From Sedimentisphaerales bacterium (GTDB taxonomy: Bacteria > Planctomycetota > Phycisphaerae > Sedimentisphaerales > SM23-30): a stretch of DNA of 55,653 nt. The notes under the pieces were generated by a model. That model did not search any database, was not told where the DNA came from, and worked only from the letters and a program-made list of their open reading frames with translations. The DNA lies in contig JAFGKT010000068.1 of the NCBI GenBank assembly GCA_016928435.1, positions 1 to 55,653 of the forward strand. Direction: 5' to 3'. Positions 16,342 through 26,070 of the stretch are shown here, piece after piece. The position numbers and the translations under genes are program-made. Each line of letters begins with the position of its first letter. The stretch's first letter is position 1.

Positions 16342-18414
16342 ATGAATTGTATATTAGGTGGTTTTAGGGCGGTATCTATCGCTTTGGTTTTTTGTTTGGG
16401 CTTGAGTGTTTGTTTGTGGGGGCAGGAAGCGACGCTGGGCCAGGGTGAATCGCAGGAAGCGGGCAGCAGTGTGAACAATACTGCGGAGAGAATCACGGCG
16501 AGTATTTATTATCCTGATGTTGAGCCGCGTCAGTTGTTTCAGATGCTTTCGGAGACTTTTCGAGTTCAGTTTGAGGGGGTTGACACAGTGACGGGGCCTT
16601 TGAGCTTGATAAGCAGCGAACAAGAGATGGTCGATGTTGAAGGGATGCTGGATTTGCTGGACGCGGTTCTGAGCGAGCAAAACCGCATAACCGTTCGGGA
16701 GGGTCAGATAATTCGGATTGTTCCGGTCGAGGACGTTGAGCGATCTTGGATTATGTTGGAACACGCTGATCCGCAAGGGGTTTATCAGTTTTTGCGAGAT
16801 CTTTACATAACCGGCAGGGAGGAAGGTCAGCCGCGGATGCGGGTTATTCGTTTGCATCCGGATTTGCCTCGAATTTTCCTTGTTGGGCCTCGTGATCTGG
16901 TGGCGGAGATTGAAGAATTGGTTCGTACGGAATTGGACATCGCGCCGGGACGGCCGGGCGCGGCGGCGGCTTCGTCAACGGATATGCAAGTCAGGTATTT
17001 GCCGTTAGATTATATTGACGCGAGTGAGTTTAGAAGAATATTGGAAAACGATCAGATTATAGCGGGGGCGTTCAGCTCGGCGGTGGCGCCTAACAATACA
17101 TTGATTGTTTCGGCGGCGGACGCAGCGGTATTCGTTCGTGTTGACGAGATGAAAAGCGCATTTGATGTGGACCGAATGGAGATACGCTATTATCCACTGA
17201 GCAACGCCTTGGCGGATGAGGTAGCGACTTTGTTGACCAGCATATATCCGGCTGAGACTGAGGTGCTGCCCGAAGAGATATCTCAGGCACGGCGCAGGGC
17301 GTTGGCTAGTGCGGGGATGTCGTCATTGGCGACGGTGGACGCGACAGAATTTGACCCGGCGTTGGCGCAAGAATTAAGGGCGGCTCGCGCGGGCGCGATT
17401 GACCCGCGGGTGCAGCAGTTGCTTAGCGGTTCGATTACGATTGTATCGGCAGGAGAGTTGACGATCATACCGGATCCGTCGCGTAATGGGTTGCTGATCC
17501 GGACTTTTTCGCGTAATTTTCCGAAGATATTGGAGTTGATCCAGCAGTTGGATCGTCCTCAGCCGCAGGTTATGATCGATGTTTTTATAACGGAAGTGAC
17601 TTTGGATGACAGTTTGGAGTTGGGGGTTGATTTCAGCTATACGGGGCGGATGGAGGATAATCGGCGGACTTATACTGTGGGGCAGGATTTGGGGACGGCG
17701 CTGGATACCTTGGGGCTGAGTTATCAGTTGGTGAGCGACAACATTAACGGGTATATTCGTGCTTTGCAGGAGACGGGGCAGTTGGATGTTATCACTCGGC
17801 CTCAGATTGTGACCAAGGACAATGTGCAGGCGGTTGTAGAGTTCGGTCGTAGGGTTCCGTTCCTGACGACGACCACTGTGAGTACCGAAGGCGCGATAAA
17901 CAGTACCGTAACCTATCAGGATGTTGTGACCAGATTGGATGTCACGCCTCATATTCATCCGGACGGCTACGTTTCGTTGAGTATCCATCAAACTATTGAC
18001 GATGTGAGTACCGAGACGTTTCAGATTTCGGAAGATTTCAATCCGCAGGTTATTATCAAACGTCAAGCGATAACGCAGGTTCGGGTCAAAGACGGCCAGA
18101 CGGTCTGCTTAGGCGGTTTTATCAGCGATAGTATTACAGAAGATGAGAATCGAGTGCCGATCTTATCGGATATTCCGCTGCTGGGTCTGTTGTTTACCTA
18201 TACGGAACGTCAGCACACACAAACAGAAATGATAATTTTCATTACGCCTCACATATTGGAGACTCCTACGGAACTGCTGCGTATGACCAATAGTCAGCGA
18301 GAGTTGGTGGAGAGTCAGATTACGGACGATCGCAGACGTGAAGTGTTGGAGATACAGGAGACTTTGGTTTATCCGCGTTATGCTGATCCGATTATTCCGA
18401 CGGATGCGGAGTAA
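16342..18414 (+). CDS. gspD: Type II secretion system secretin
   Basis: Outer-membrane channel protein of 690 residues. It has a cleavable signal peptide (about 1-28, ending LWGQEA), periplasmic N-domains (N0-like at 50-130, then repeated N1-type modules to about 395), and a C-terminal secretin domain with QVMIDVFITEVTLDDS, DNVQAVVEFGRRVPF and the closing signature VPILSDIPLLGLLF...TEMIIFITPHIL. GGGAG precedes the start by 7 nt. It ends the gspE-led cluster. Convergent with the AsmA-like gene, 63 bp apart. Confidence 0.92.
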   Translation: MNCILGGFRAVSIALVFCLGLSVCLWGQEATLGQGESQEAGSSVNNTAERITASIYYPDVEPRQLFQMLSETFRVQFEGVDTVTGPLSLISSEQEMVDVEGMLDLLDAVLSEQNRITVREGQIIRIVPVEDVERSWIMLEHADPQGVYQFLRDLYITGREEGQPRMRVIRLHPDLPRIFLVGPRDLVAEIEELVRTELDIAPGRPGAAAASSTDMQVRYLPLDYIDASEFRRILENDQIIAGAFSSAVAPNNTLIVSAADAAVFVRVDEMKSAFDVDRMEIRYYPLSNALADEVATLLTSIYPAETEVLPEEISQARRRALASAGMSSLATVDATEFDPALAQELRAARAGAIDPRVQQLLSGSITIVSAGELTIIPDPSRNGLLIRTFSRNFPKILELIQQLDRPQPQVMIDVFITEVTLDDSLELGVDFSYTGRMEDNRRTYTVGQDLGTALDTLGLSYQLVSDNINGYIRALQETGQLDVITRPQIVTKDNVQAVVEFGRRVPFLTTTTVSTEGAINSTVTYQDVVTRLDVTPHIHPDGYVSLSIHQTIDDVSTETFQISEDFNPQVIIKRQAITQVRVKDGQTVCLGGFISDSITEDENRVPILSDIPLLGLLFTYTERQHTQTEMIIFITPHILETPTELLRMTNSQRELVESQITDDRRREVLEIQETLVYPRYADPIIPTDAE

Positions 18415-18477
18415 CGCGGAAGGGCGAATTTTTTTGGGGGTGTCGATAGGGTTGGGATGTGTGCTGTGGTGGTTAGT

Positions 18478-21400
18478 TTAACGGCCGGAGTCTATTTCGT
18501 TTAGCGCGGCATCAAAAGTTGGGAAAGCGACCGGTTCGACATTGGGGGACTCGAAGGTGCCCGTTACGCGAACCTTGACGAGCGATGGGTTCACAAAAGA
18601 AGATGTGAAACTGCCTACCACAGGCACGTTAGCGAGGAACTCGGGGACATCGACGGCAAAGGCGATAGCAAGTTGGTCGTCGGGTTGGGTCATACGTCCT
18701 TTGCCGGTAAGATTGAGTGAGTCGCTGCGCAGTTGGATATAGTCGAAGTTAATACGTTCACCGATGATACTGCCTTGGATATCGGCTTCACGAAAGGCGT
18801 TGTCTTGAGGCAGGGATAGATCCAGAACGGATAACAACTGGGTGAGCAGGGGCAGTTCGCCGAGCGTGGCTTCGGTGACAGCGAAGTTGAAGCTGCCTTC
18901 GCGTGTGGCGATTGGCCCCTGAGATCGCATCGCGATGTGGCCGTTGACTTTTCCTTCGACGGTTCCTTCTGATTGGGCATCCGATCCAAGATACTCAGGT
19001 AATTCCAGATTGAGCAATTGCAGGGCGAGTTGATAGCGGAGATTACTGTCAACAAAATTGGCTTGAATGTCGCCTCCGATTCTTCCTTGGCACATGTTTC
19101 CGACGATTTGGTCAATCGTTAATTGATGTTGGTTGTTGTCATAATCGACATCAGCGGAAAGCTGAGTGATATCTTTTTGATCGAAGGTGATATTTTCGGA
19201 ATTCAGTCGGCCGTTGAGCCGGAATACACCGTTGCTGGGCTCATAAAACGCTTGGCCTGCCAATTGCATGGCTACGTTGTTGACGGATACCGGATAGGCG
19301 GCGCTGCCGTCTTGAATACTGACGATTCCGTTAAAATCCCAATTACCTCCGCCTTCGATATCCGCGGTACGATGGCTTATCTGCATGTCGAGGTTCGCCA
19401 ATCCGTTGATTTCGAGCTGTTCCATGAGTTGGCGAATCTGCGGCGGCATGGCGGTGCGGGTGTTTTCGTTTAGCTGTAGGGAATCAATTTGCAGTTGCAG
19501 CAGGTAGGCGTATTGGTTGGCTTGCGATTCTGTTCCGCTGGTGAGCTGAGGCATGATATTGCCGGTGAGGTTGATTCGGCATTGGTCGGTTTGGCTGTTA
19601 AGATGATGAATGGTGATTTGCTGGGGTTGGATGGTGATTTGGCCTTGGATATTGTCGAAGAGATATTCGATTTGGGCTGGTCGTAATTGTCCGGTGACCA
19701 AATCTATGTCCGCCCTATAGTCCAGGTCTTGATCGTTATGGGTTTGGAGGTCGGCGCGGATGTTTACGGTTCCGGACGGATTGAAACTCTGCCAGAAACT
19801 TTCGGTGTGTCGGCCCAGCAGTTGACGCAGTTCATCGTCGATGGGCAGGTTAGCGGCTTCGACGTGGAATTCGTAGCCGTCGTTCAGTTCCATACGACCG
19901 TTAGCGATGATATCGCTGGCGTTATGAGTGGCTTGGAGTGAGTGGACGGTGAGTTGATCGGGGTCGAGTTCGATTTCGGCTTGGACATTATCAAGCTGAT
20001 ATGGCAGGTCCTGATGGAGCATGGTGCCTTGGTACAAACGACTGCGTAAATGTAAGCCGTATCTGTCCATTACGGAGCCGTTGGGATCTACGCTGTCAGC
20101 ATTGGTTGGCGCGAGATTGATTTGGCCATCGGCGCGGCCTTGATAACCGGTTTGCCGAACGCGATTTGCCAACTCCTCGGGCAGGGCGGCAGAAAACTCC
20201 TCATCAACAAGAATATTGTGGAAGTCAATTTGACAATTCCAACCGGGCTGTTGCATATCGAGGTTTTCTATTCGGCCGACCGCTTCAACGATGCCGTCCA
20301 GGGCTTGGGCTTGGTCGATATTGAAATCGATATGGGCATCCGGATGGCGGGTTATGGTGCCAACCATATTGGTGAATTCAATAGGCATGGGTTGGGGTTG
20401 AGCAGTGATATCGAGCAACTGTATAGTAATCAGTTGTTGGGTGTAATCGCCGTGGTAGTATTGATGCACGTTGGCATTGATGGCACCTTGGCAATTGAGT
20501 TTATCCCAGATTTGTTGTTGCTGCGGTTGCAAGGCATCATATAGAGTTTGATCGAGAGGCATGTTGAGACTGGTAACATAGATGTCGTAACCTTCTTCAA
20601 GTTGATCCTTATGCCAGTTGCCTTCCAAAGTCACGGTTTGTTCGCCTCGTTGGGCGTGGAGCGGTCCGATGTCTATACGGTTGGGCGAGAAATAGATATT
20701 TCCTTGAATGCCGCTGAGGGGATAGGGAAATCTTTCGTGGCGAACCGCGACATCAACGCAATCGACATTGCCTGAGATTTGGAACTGGCTGTTTGGGTCT
20801 CCGGATCGATTGAGATGGAACAGCAGATTCATTGTACCGGTTGGTTGGCATTGATGAATGAGGTTTGCGGTTTGCGGGGGCATTACTTCGATTAGTTCGT
20901 TTAGACCCACCAGGACTTGATGGGGCAATGGTTCGTTGGCGTCATCAAACTGATTCCATTGCTCGGCTGGGATATTAAGATTGTTAACCGTAACGTTTAG
21001 TTCAGCAGGGGCATTGAGGGCGTAACCATTGATTTGGCCAACCACACTGAATTGTCTGCCATCAGGGGTGTTGGCGTCCATATTTTCGATGGTTATTTGT
21101 TCGGGGGTGAAGAGCATATTGGCGTTAACATCGTATAGAGGGATGCTGTCGGGGCCTACGGGGATGTTGAGCGAGACATTTGTCAGAGTCAACAGCAGTT
21201 GGCTATCTCCGTCGGGGTTGTATGAGGTTTGGGTTGTTATGGTTCCGTGGGGCTGACTGATTTGATAGATATTCTGCCATTGTTCAGTGCGTTCGGGCAA
21301 ACCGGACAGGTCGATTGTGTCAAGATCCAATATTGCTGTACTATCCAAGCTGCCGGTTCTCAGATTATAATGGCCGGTTAGAGTATTATGGTCTTTACCC

Positions 21401-22083
21401 AGATTGCTTGTGGAGACTATTCCTTCACTCTCGGCGGCAAATGTGAATTGATATACGTCGGGATTTTCGTCAACGGGTGTGAGTCGGCCGGACACTACCT
21501 GGCGGGCCACCTGGGGTTGGCATGGGTCGGTGATTTCGGTGTATTCCAGAGTAGCGTTGCGCAGCATGACGGCGGGTAGTCTGCCGGACCTTGGGCCTGG
21601 TTTCAGGTGCAGTGATCGCAGATTGAACCAGTTGGTCTGGGGCTGATAGCGAATGTGCAAAGTGGCGCCGTTAGCAACGATGCGTTCTAGAATGAGTTGT
21701 TGGCGTACAATACTGGAGGATCGATGTTCCAGCATTACGTCGTCAGCGGAAAAGAAGATGTTTTCAGGCGTGTGGGGCAGATCGGGCAGATAGAGCCTGA
21801 GTCCTTTAATACGGATTCCTTCAAGAATGACCAGAGAGGCGTGGTCAACTTCGACTTCTCCGCCGGTCAGATTGGATAGGGTTTTGATTGCTTGTAGTCG
21901 AATACGCTCATCGGCGGTATAGTAATAGAAACAGCTAACGACGGTGCAAAGTATGATAAGCAGCACGGCGGCGATAAACCGTCGTCGTCGCCAGACGTGT
22001 TCCGGCTGTCGGCGTGGCCTCTGGGCGCGAATGTGCCCGGTCCAGGACCAGAGATTTCGTTTGTTCTTTTGAGTTTGGGCCAT
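18478..22083 (-). CDS. AsmA-like giant periplasmic protein (TamB/YhdP-type superfamily)
   Basis: 1201 residues. A short basic cytoplasmic tail is followed by one membrane anchor (about 36-54, FIAAVLLIILCTVVSCFYY) and then a very long periplasmic stretch of repeated beta segments with the AsmA-type pattern (V-x-G-x-I/L-x-hydrophobic turns). The C-terminal ~150 residues have the AsmA-like closing region: VTEATLGELPLLTQLLSVLDLS, LNLTGKGRM, AFAVDVPEFLANVPVVGSFTSSFVNPSLVKVRVTGT. Relatives in Gram-negatives are bridge-like phospholipid transporters to the outer membrane. Divergent from a GT9 gene 145 bp away. It could serve envelope lipid transport here, but this is inference from family. Confidence 0.8.
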   Translation of the reverse strand: MAQTQKNKRNLWSWTGHIRAQRPRRQPEHVWRRRRFIAAVLLIILCTVVSCFYYYTADERIRLQAIKTLSNLTGGEVEVDHASLVILEGIRIKGLRLYLPDLPHTPENIFFSADDVMLEHRSSSIVRQQLILERIVANGATLHIRYQPQTNWFNLRSLHLKPGPRSGRLPAVMLRNATLEYTEITDPCQPQVARQVVSGRLTPVDENPDVYQFTFAAESEGIVSTSNLGKDHNTLTGHYNLRTGSLDSTAILDLDTIDLSGLPERTEQWQNIYQISQPHGTITTQTSYNPDGDSQLLLTLTNVSLNIPVGPDSIPLYDVNANMLFTPEQITIENMDANTPDGRQFSVVGQINGYALNAPAELNVTVNNLNIPAEQWNQFDDANEPLPHQVLVGLNELIEVMPPQTANLIHQCQPTGTMNLLFHLNRSGDPNSQFQISGNVDCVDVAVRHERFPYPLSGIQGNIYFSPNRIDIGPLHAQRGEQTVTLEGNWHKDQLEEGYDIYVTSLNMPLDQTLYDALQPQQQQIWDKLNCQGAINANVHQYYHGDYTQQLITIQLLDITAQPQPMPIEFTNMVGTITRHPDAHIDFNIDQAQALDGIVEAVGRIENLDMQQPGWNCQIDFHNILVDEEFSAALPEELANRVRQTGYQGRADGQINLAPTNADSVDPNGSVMDRYGLHLRSRLYQGTMLHQDLPYQLDNVQAEIELDPDQLTVHSLQATHNASDIIANGRMELNDGYEFHVEAANLPIDDELRQLLGRHTESFWQSFNPSGTVNIRADLQTHNDQDLDYRADIDLVTGQLRPAQIEYLFDNIQGQITIQPQQITIHHLNSQTDQCRINLTGNIMPQLTSGTESQANQYAYLLQLQIDSLQLNENTRTAMPPQIRQLMEQLEINGLANLDMQISHRTADIEGGGNWDFNGIVSIQDGSAAYPVSVNNVAMQLAGQAFYEPSNGVFRLNGRLNSENITFDQKDITQLSADVDYDNNQHQLTIDQIVGNMCQGRIGGDIQANFVDSNLRYQLALQLLNLELPEYLGSDAQSEGTVEGKVNGHIAMRSQGPIATREGSFNFAVTEATLGELPLLTQLLSVLDLSLPQDNAFREADIQGSIIGERINFDYIQLRSDSLNLTGKGRMTQPDDQLAIAFAVDVPEFLANVPVVGSFTSSFVNPSLVKVRVTGTFESPNVEPVAFPTFDAALNEIDSGR

Positions 22084-22228
22084 TTTTCGGTTTTAATAAT
22101 GGTTCGGATCGGCACGAAAAACTCTGCTATATTGATAGTGTGAATTGGGCGAAAAGTCAATTACTGCTTTTGGTGCAAAGGGTTGTATTTAGGCGATTCC
22201 TATCGAGAATTTGGCAAAGGAGGATAGC

Positions 22229-23254
22229 TTGCAGGCGGATACACGTAAATGTTTGGGTCTTATCATACATCCTGGGGCGTTGGGTGATTGTGTTTTGACT
22301 TTGCCGTTGGCTCGTTTGATCCGCCGGGCGGTTGGTATTGCGCGGGTTGATGTTATAGGGCACCGGAGATACTGGGCGGCTTTGGCGGGCCGATCGGATA
22401 TTGGGCGGATAATGGAATTGGACAGCCTGCCTCTGCATCGTTTGTTTGTGGACAAAGCAGCTTTTGATTTGCCCGAGGGCGACGCTCTGATTCAGTTGCT
22501 TAGGCCTTATGACTTTATTGTGACGTTTTTGTCGGATGCGGAAGATAATTTTGAGCGAAATTTGATATACGTGGCGAATATGACGCACGCGGCGGAAGTG
22601 ATAACTTTGCAGCCACGGGCTGTTTCAGGGGCTTGTGGTGCGGCAGACGAAGAACATACCGCTGGTTTTTTCATGCGTCAGTTTGTTGAATCGGTTCCGG
22701 AGCTTGAAATAGAGATTCCCGCGGATATCACTCATGGGCCTCTATTGTGGGCGACCAATATGGATAGAGAAGTCGGTCGGGATTTATTGTCGCAAGCGGG
22801 AGTTAGCGAGGCAAAGCGATTATTGGCGGTGCATCCGGGCAGCGGCGGAGCGGGGAAATGTTGGCCTTTGGATTTGTATCTGGATTTGCTTGGAGAGCTG
22901 GAGGGAACGGAGCTGCGGCCGATCGTTTTGCTGGGGCCTACGGAACTGGAACGCTGGAGTGCGGAAGACATCCGAAAGATACACGATAGAGCAGTGGTTA
23001 TGAGTGATCTTACAATTGAGCAGTTGCTGGGGGTTCTGAGCTGCTGCGATGTATATTTGGGTAACGATAGCGGGGTGAGCCATTTGGCGGGGGTTTTGGG
23101 GATGCCGGTGGTGTCGATTTTTGGGCCTACCGAAGAGGCTCGGTGGTTGGCGATTGGCGATAAAGTAAGGGTTTGCAGGGGTTTAGGTTCTGATGCCTGG
23201 CCTAGTTGTCAGTTGGTTATGCAGGCTTTGTGGTCGATTATGGCTGGGTTGTGA
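22229..23254 (+). CDS. Glycosyltransferase family 9 (heptosyltransferase-like)
   Basis: 341 residues with the GT9 (GT-B fold) layout. The N-terminal motif LIIHPGALGDCVLTLPLARLIRRA is followed by HPGSGGAGKCWPLDLY, then CDVYLGNDSGVSHLAGVLGMPVVSIFGPT. Such enzymes add heptose or related sugars to lipopolysaccharide core. The start is TTG 22229: AAAGGAGG lies 5 nt upstream, whereas the frame's first TTG (22211) precedes that ribosome binding site. The exact donor and acceptor cannot be told. Confidence 0.87.
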   Translation: MQADTRKCLGLIIHPGALGDCVLTLPLARLIRRAVGIARVDVIGHRRYWAALAGRSDIGRIMELDSLPLHRLFVDKAAFDLPEGDALIQLLRPYDFIVTFLSDAEDNFERNLIYVANMTHAAEVITLQPRAVSGACGAADEEHTAGFFMRQFVESVPELEIEIPADITHGPLLWATNMDREVGRDLLSQAGVSEAKRLLAVHPGSGGAGKCWPLDLYLDLLGELEGTELRPIVLLGPTELERWSAEDIRKIHDRAVVMSDLTIEQLLGVLSCCDVYLGNDSGVSHLAGVLGMPVVSIFGPTEEARWLAIGDKVRVCRGLGSDAWPSCQLVMQALWSIMAGL

Positions 23255-23311
23255 GGTGTTACGCTGGTGATTGGCGATATGATCTATGGGAAATTTTTTT
23301 ATGAAAAGCAC

Positions 23312-23339
23312 TTGCATCATAGGTTGTCGGTATTATACT
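23312..23339 (+). promoter_or_regulatory. Promoter of tRNA-Gly
   Basis: -35 TTGCAT (23312-23317), 16-bp spacer, -10 TATACT (23334-23339), 34 bp before the mature tRNA 5' end. Confidence 0.6.
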
Positions 23340-23373
23340 GCTGTTCTAGCCCTATTTGTGGGCGAGAAATAAC

Positions 23374-23445
23374 GCGGGTGTAGCTCAGTGGTAGAGCGTC
23401 ACGTTGCCAACGTGAATGTCGTGGGTTCGAATCTCATCACCCGCT
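23374..23445 (+). tRNA. tRNA-Gly (anticodon GCC)
   Basis: 72-nt cloverleaf. Acceptor GCGGGTG / CACCCGC, D-arm GCTCAGTGGTAGAGC, anticodon stem ACGT-loop with TTGCCAA giving GCC, T-loop TTCGAAT. Discriminator is T; CCA is not encoded. Confidence 0.96.
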
Positions 23446-23734
23446 TTCTTGCGACAACGAGTTATCAAAGCCGTTCTGTGGGGAATGAGGAACGCGGTTT
23501 TGGCGCTGGTCGTGGTCGTGTTTAGAAGGCTGTTTTTCTTTGGCTTTCTTTTCTTCGTCCAGCTTCCAATCGATAATTAGGTGCCGTGGATGTGACGCCG
23601 ATGCGCAGAGTCTATAAGCGTTTTATTCAGTATGCGGATTAGGCTTTGAGCAGGTGTACAGTTGTGTCGAAAGCGATTAATGTGTGATAGTTTCAATTTT
23701 TAGGGCAAAGATTAAGCCAAAAGAGGGTTTTGTA

Positions 23735-25282
23735 ATGGCAGATGACAAAAAAGCGGTTGAGCAGCAAAACGATGTAGTTGACGAGCAAAACAACGAGGAA
23801 GAAGAAGCCAAGTTGGATTGCAAGGTTACAATCGAAGACAGCGGTGCTTGGAAGAAGAAGATCGTTGTTGAAATTCCCCGGGCGGAAATTGACAAGGAAT
23901 TGGATAAGCAATACGGCGAGTTTCGCACGAGTGCCGAGGTTCCGGGTTTTCGCAAGGGCCGTGCTCCCCGTCGTCTGTTGGAAAAGCGATATGGTGATGA
24001 TGTATTGAATCAAGCCAAGTTACGTTTGATGTCTCAGGCTTTTGACCAAATCGATGAAGCTGAAGATTTTGAAGTGATGGGCGAGCCTGACTTCGATCCC
24101 GATAAATTGGAATTGCCTGCTGAAGGCGATTTCAAGTTTGATTACGAGGTTGAGATCAAGCCTAAGTTTGATCTGCCGGAGTTGGAGAAGGTTAAGGTCG
24201 AGAAGCCGTTGTTTGAAGTAACGGAAGAGCGGATGACCGAGGCTATAGATACGGTGCGTCGTCGTCATGGTAAGGTGATCGATGTTGAAGGCGCCTCCGC
24301 AGAAGAAGATATGGTGCTGACTGATGTGACGATGAAGGTTGACGGTATAGAAGATCCGGAAGTCGCGGAAAACCGTTCTATTCGGGTTGGCGCGACGGTT
24401 CTTATGAACGTAACAATAGAAGACCTTGCTAAGAAGATGACCGGCGTTAAGGTGGGCGACACTGTGAAATGTGCCGGTGAAGTGCCCGATACTCATCCTA
24501 CGGAAGATTACCGAGGCAAAAAAGCTGAGTTCAGCATTGTAATAAAAGAATTGCACCGTTTGCAGTTAGCTGAAATGAACGAAGAGTTCTTCCATAGCTT
24601 GGGCATCAAAGACGAAGCGGAATTGCGTAAGCATATCGAGGAAGGCTTGGAAGAGCAGGCTGACCGCGAGCAGCGTAATGTGATGCGTCAGCAAATATAC
24701 GAATATTTGAATGACAAGGTTGATTTTGAGTTGCCCGAAGGCGTGGCCGCTCGTCACGCGGCTCGGATGCTTCAGCGTCGTTACTATGATTTGCTGAACC
24801 AGGGTGTGCCGAACGAACGTATCCAGGAGAACCTGGAGCAATTGCAGGCGTCCAGCAATGAGCAATCGGCCCGCGAACTGAAGATGAGCTTCATAATGGA
24901 GCGGGTAGCTGAGGAGTTGGAAGTTACGGTGGGTGACGGTGAGGTTAATGGTTTTATCGCTCAAGTTGCAGCGAACTATGGTCGTCGTCCTGAGCGGCTG
25001 CGTGATGAAATGCAGCGCAGCGGCAGATTGGATTCGCTGCGTGATCAGATTCGCGATGAAAAAGCGATAGACAAGATTTTGGAAATGGCTGAGGTTGTGG
25101 ACGCTCCGGCTGAAACAGCGAAGGAAAAGACAAGTTCCGATAAGTCGAAATCCGCCGCGAAGCCCAAAGCGAAGAAAGCTGCCGCGAAGAAGGAAACCGA
25201 TTCTGACAGCAAGCAGGCTGAGGCCGCCAAGAAGAGAACTCCTCCGGCTAAGAAGAAGACGAAAAAGGACGACGAAGAATAA
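23735..25282 (+). CDS. tig: Trigger factor with acidic N-terminus and Lys/Ala-rich tail
   Basis: Ribosome-bound nascent-chain chaperone of 515 residues; most family members have 430-450. The ribosome-docking motif is GFRKGRAPR (71-79), shifted by an acidic N-terminal extension of about 25 residues. An FKBP-like domain lies near 180-270 (VKVGDTVKCAGEVPDTHPTEDYRGKKAEFSIVIKEL). The C-terminal chaperone arms run to about 460. The last ~50 residues are a low-complexity tail of Lys, Ala, Ser and Glu ending KKKTKKDDEE. Start is ATG 23735, with GAGGG 8 nt upstream. It leads tig-clpP-clpP, a common order in bacteria. Confidence 0.9.
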   Translation: MADDKKAVEQQNDVVDEQNNEEEEAKLDCKVTIEDSGAWKKKIVVEIPRAEIDKELDKQYGEFRTSAEVPGFRKGRAPRRLLEKRYGDDVLNQAKLRLMSQAFDQIDEAEDFEVMGEPDFDPDKLELPAEGDFKFDYEVEIKPKFDLPELEKVKVEKPLFEVTEERMTEAIDTVRRRHGKVIDVEGASAEEDMVLTDVTMKVDGIEDPEVAENRSIRVGATVLMNVTIEDLAKKMTGVKVGDTVKCAGEVPDTHPTEDYRGKKAEFSIVIKELHRLQLAEMNEEFFHSLGIKDEAELRKHIEEGLEEQADREQRNVMRQQIYEYLNDKVDFELPEGVAARHAARMLQRRYYDLLNQGVPNERIQENLEQLQASSNEQSARELKMSFIMERVAEELEVTVGDGEVNGFIAQVAANYGRRPERLRDEMQRSGRLDSLRDQIRDEKAIDKILEMAEVVDAPAETAKEKTSSDKSKSAAKPKAKKAAAKKETDSDSKQAEAAKKRTPPAKKKTKKDDEE

Positions 25283-25399
25283 GATCGCGGTGGATTTTGA
25301 CCGAAAATGGTTAATATCACTGGGATTAAAGGCCGATGATTATTTTGATGGCGAGTTTGGTAGTGACAAACGGCGAAAGTTGAATTGAAGGATAATGTA

Positions 25400-26062
25400 A
25401 TGCAATTTAAGGCATCGGATATTATCAGGCAGCCCTTTATGATGGCTGGTCCCGGCGGTTATCAGCGGACCCGTGAAATGGGTCTCAACGAAATGCTGTT
25501 GGAGAACCGTTGTTTGTTTTTGGACATGCCTTTGGATCCATCTTATATTACCAATCAAGGCACGATATGCTCGGTGATTATCAAATCTCTGCTGTATTTG
25601 GACAATATGAAGCGGGGCAGTGATATTCATTTGTATATCAATTGTCCGGGCGGCAGCGTTGACGATACGATGGCGATTTACGATACGATGCAATTCATCA
25701 ATTCAGATGTATGTACGTATTGCATTGGTCATGCGGCCAGCGGCGCAGCGGTGATTCTTGCGGCTGGGACTAAGGGCAAGCGTTTCGCGTTGCCACATAG
25801 CAAAGTGATGCTGCATCAACCCTGGGGCGGGGTTTCCGGTCAAGCCTCGGATATTGAAATCCAAGCGAAAGAAATAATAAAGACCAAGACTTTGATCACG
25901 AATATTCTGGCTGAGCATACCGGCCAGACGGCTGAGCGGATCCAAGCGGAGACCGAGCGTGACCGTTATATGAGTGCTGACGAAGCCAAAGAATATGGTC
26001 TGGTGGATGAAGTGCTGCATCTTGAAGAAAATACCAGCAAGAAGACTAAAGATAGCGAGTGA
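25400..26062 (+). CDS. clpP: ATP-dependent Clp protease proteolytic subunit (first copy)
   Basis: 220-residue serine protease subunit that forms the tetradecameric chamber used with ClpX or ClpA. Catalytic residues visible are Ser114 in [16 protein letters not shown] and His139 in [10 protein letters not shown], with the Asp expected near 185-190. The Ser motif is ASGAA rather than the usual ASMGA. The N-terminus is extended ([20 protein letters not shown]). AAGGA lies 7 nt before ATG 25400. It lies 117 bp after tig and 8 bp before a second clpP. Confidence 0.93.
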   Translation: MQFKASDIIRQPFMMAGPGGYQRTREMGLNEMLLENRCLFLDMPLDPSYITNQGTICSVIIKSLLYLDNMKRGSDIHLYINCPGGSVDDTMAIYDTMQFINSDVCTYCIGHAASGAAVILAAGTKGKRFALPHSKVMLHQPWGGVSGQASDIEIQAKEIIKTKTLITNILAEHTGQTAERIQAETERDRYMSADEAKEYGLVDEVLHLEENTSKKTKDSE

Positions 26063-26070
26063 GGCGGGTT

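Noticed and set aside
22157..22588. 143-codon antisense frame opposite the GT9 start
   Set aside because: Shadow of the GT9 gene, which has a proper ribosome binding site and motifs.
23437..23620. Minus-strand open frame antisense to the tRNA-Gly 3' end and region behind it (reads ASHPRHLIIDWKLDEEKK)
   Set aside because: No start codon after the preceding stop, and its end overlaps the tRNA. It could be a gene remnant but cannot be supported.
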